From: CALAED01 sp937891035
GTDB taxonomy: Bacteria; Actinomycetota; Actinomycetes; Streptosporangiales; Streptosporangiaceae
Assembly (NCBI GenBank): GCA_035642125.1
Contig: DASQSZ010000489.1
Location: 1-14,665 of the forward strand
DNA: 14,665 bases
Direction: 5' to 3'
Shown: in pieces, positions 13,838 to 14,665 of the stretch
Numbering within the stretch: position 1 is the first letter of the stretch
How the letters are laid out: every line of letters starts with the position of its first letter
The notes under the pieces: generated by a model
Seen by the model: only the letters and a program-made list of their open reading frames with translations
Database searches by the model: none
Told to the model about the DNA's origin: nothing
Made by a program: the position numbers and the translations under genes

Positions 13838-14201
13838 GCAGCGGCGCGTCGTGGTGACCGGGCCTCGCACGCGCGGCATCCGCGTTCCGCCGTACCCGAC
13901 GGTGACCCGCGACATCGACGAGCAGACCGAGCTCGGCGCCGTCTACCTGCGGTCGATGATGCGCGTCCAGTTGCGGCATGCCCTGGTCACCTGCGGCATC
14001 GTCGCGGCCGTCGTCGGCCTGCTGCCCCTGGTGTTCGCGCTGGTGCCGGCGCTGTCCGCGATCAAGGCGCTGGGCGTGCCGCTGCCGTGGCTGGTCCTCG
14101 GCCTGGGTGTGCAGCCGCTGTGGATCGGCGCGGCCGCCCAATATGTACGCCGGACGGAACGGGCCGAACGCGACTTCATCGATGTGGTGACCCGTTCGTG
14201 A
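13830..14201 (+). CDS. small two-helix membrane protein, companion of the SSS symporter
   Basis: 123 residues. A basic N-terminus with RVVVTGPRTRGIRVP is followed by DIDEQTELGAVYLRSMMRVQ at 28-47, two hydrophobic helices at about 52-74 and 84-106, and a charged cytoplasmic end (RRTERAERDFIDVVTRS). It lies between the regulator and the symporter, overlapping the first by eight bases and the second by four (GTGA). Small two-helix proteins of the DUF485/YjcH kind commonly precede acetate/pyruvate-type symporters. This one has the same position and topology but I cannot confirm the same family. Translational coupling to both neighbours is likely. Confidence 0.8.
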   Translation: MAKQRRVVVTGPRTRGIRVPPYPTVTRDIDEQTELGAVYLRSMMRVQLRHALVTCGIVAAVVGLLPLVFALVPALSAIKALGVPLPWLVLGLGVQPLWIGAAAQYVRRTERAERDFIDVVTRS

Positions 14202-14665
14202 TCGTTCTCGTCATCGTCACCACGCTGACCGCGGTGACGGGCTTGCTCGGCGCTGCGACCGTCGTCGGCTCGTTCGGCCGCCGCGGCCCGGCCCGGACGA
14301 CGTCGGACTTCCTCGTCGCCTCTCGGTCGGTCTCACCGATGTGGAACGCCTCGGCGATCAGCAGCGAGTATGTCTCGGCGGCCGCGTTCCTCGGCACCGC
14401 GGGCCTCGTACTCATCTACGGGGCCGACATGCTGTGGCTGCCCATCGGAGCCGCCGCCGGGTACGTCGTGGTGCTGGTGCTGATCACCGGGCCGCTGCGC
14501 CGATCCGGCGTCTACACCCTGTCTGACTTCGCCGAATGGCGTCTCGGCTCCCGGCCGATGCGGCACGCGGTGAGCGTGTGCGTCTGTTTCATCGGGTGGT
14601 TCTACCTGCTGCCCCAGTTCCAGGGCGCGGGCGTGACGCTGCGCGTGGTGGCCGGGCTGCCGGTG
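14198..14665 (+). CDS. sodium/solute symporter (SSS family), 3'-truncated by the window
   Basis: 156 codons are visible and open to the window end, starting at GTG 14198, which overlaps the preceding TGA as GTGA. The first hydrophobic helix is at about 1-22, then TSDFLVASRSVSPMWNASAI at 35-54 and SSEYVSAAAFLGTAGLVLIYG at 55-75. This is the hallmark of the SSS family: the second helix supplies Na+ and substrate contacts. Further helices lie at about 79-98 and 122-140, and GVYTLSDFAEWRLGSRP at 104-120 is also typical. Together with the preceding small membrane protein it resembles ActP/MctC-type monocarboxylate (acetate, pyruvate, propionate) symporters. The substrate is inferred from layout, not shown. 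Confidence 0.85.
   Translation, partial: MIVLVIVTTLTAVTGLLGAATVVGSFGRRGPARTTSDFLVASRSVSPMWNASAISSEYVSAAAFLGTAGLVLIYGADMLWLPIGAAAGYVVVLVLITGPLRRSGVYTLSDFAEWRLGSRPMRHAVSVCVCFIGWFYLLPQFQGAGVTLRVVAGLPV

Overview
The window is high-GC DNA with tightly packed genes and GTG/ATG starts. It looks like a chromosomal segment of an actinomycete. The PPi-type phosphofructokinase, the DUF1906 protein and the LytS/LytTR/symporter cluster suggest a filamentous group such as Streptosporangiales or a relative, but that placement is an inference. The genes look mostly like core metabolism. I see no insertion sequence, integrase, CRISPR array, tRNA or rRNA, and no gene-free stretch longer than 300 bases.

Layout. 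1-962: 3' part of a DUF1906 (Rv2525c-like glycoside-hydrolase-like) protein. 1140-2018 (-): acidic-linker protein with two C-terminal membrane helices. It diverges from 2219-3121 (+), a lysophospholipid (PlsC-type) acyltransferase with a proline-rich repeat tail. 3345-4370 (+): 6-phosphofructokinase whose Asp104/Lys124 pair marks it as pyrophosphate-dependent. A DasR-like palindrome lies upstream of it. 4367-5407 (-): tandem carboxymuconolactone-decarboxylase/AhpD-like protein, whose stop codon interlocks with that of the kinase. 5532-6839 (+): ThiI, a sulfurtransferase for tRNA thiolation, converging with and overlapping 6809-8242 (-), OtsA trehalose-6-phosphate synthase. 8333-9301 (-): EamA-type transporter with a polyserine N-terminus. 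9492-10562 (-): type I-beta DAHP synthase, the entry step of the shikimate pathway. It is preceded by a short leader peptide rich in Phe/Tyr with one Trp, and by a perfect 17-bp hairpin. 10799-11524 (+): single-domain sulfite-oxidase-like molybdoenzyme. 11571-14665 (+): LytS-type histidine kinase, LytTR response regulator, small two-helix membrane protein and the start of a sodium/solute symporter (SSS family).

How the parts fit. The kinase, OtsA and DAHP synthase are central carbon and aromatic entry enzymes. The last four genes form a sensor-regulator-transporter module, probably for a small carboxylate. The strongest regulatory observation is the 23-codon leader peptide plus terminator upstream of DAHP synthase, which has the architecture of an aromatic-amino-acid attenuator. 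Second are the DasR-type palindrome upstream of the PPi-dependent phosphofructokinase and the GGTCTGACC repeats between the kinase and LytTR regulator genes. Several genes have a TANNNT hexamer 6-8 bases before the start codon and no Shine-Dalgarno sequence, which suggests leaderless transcripts.
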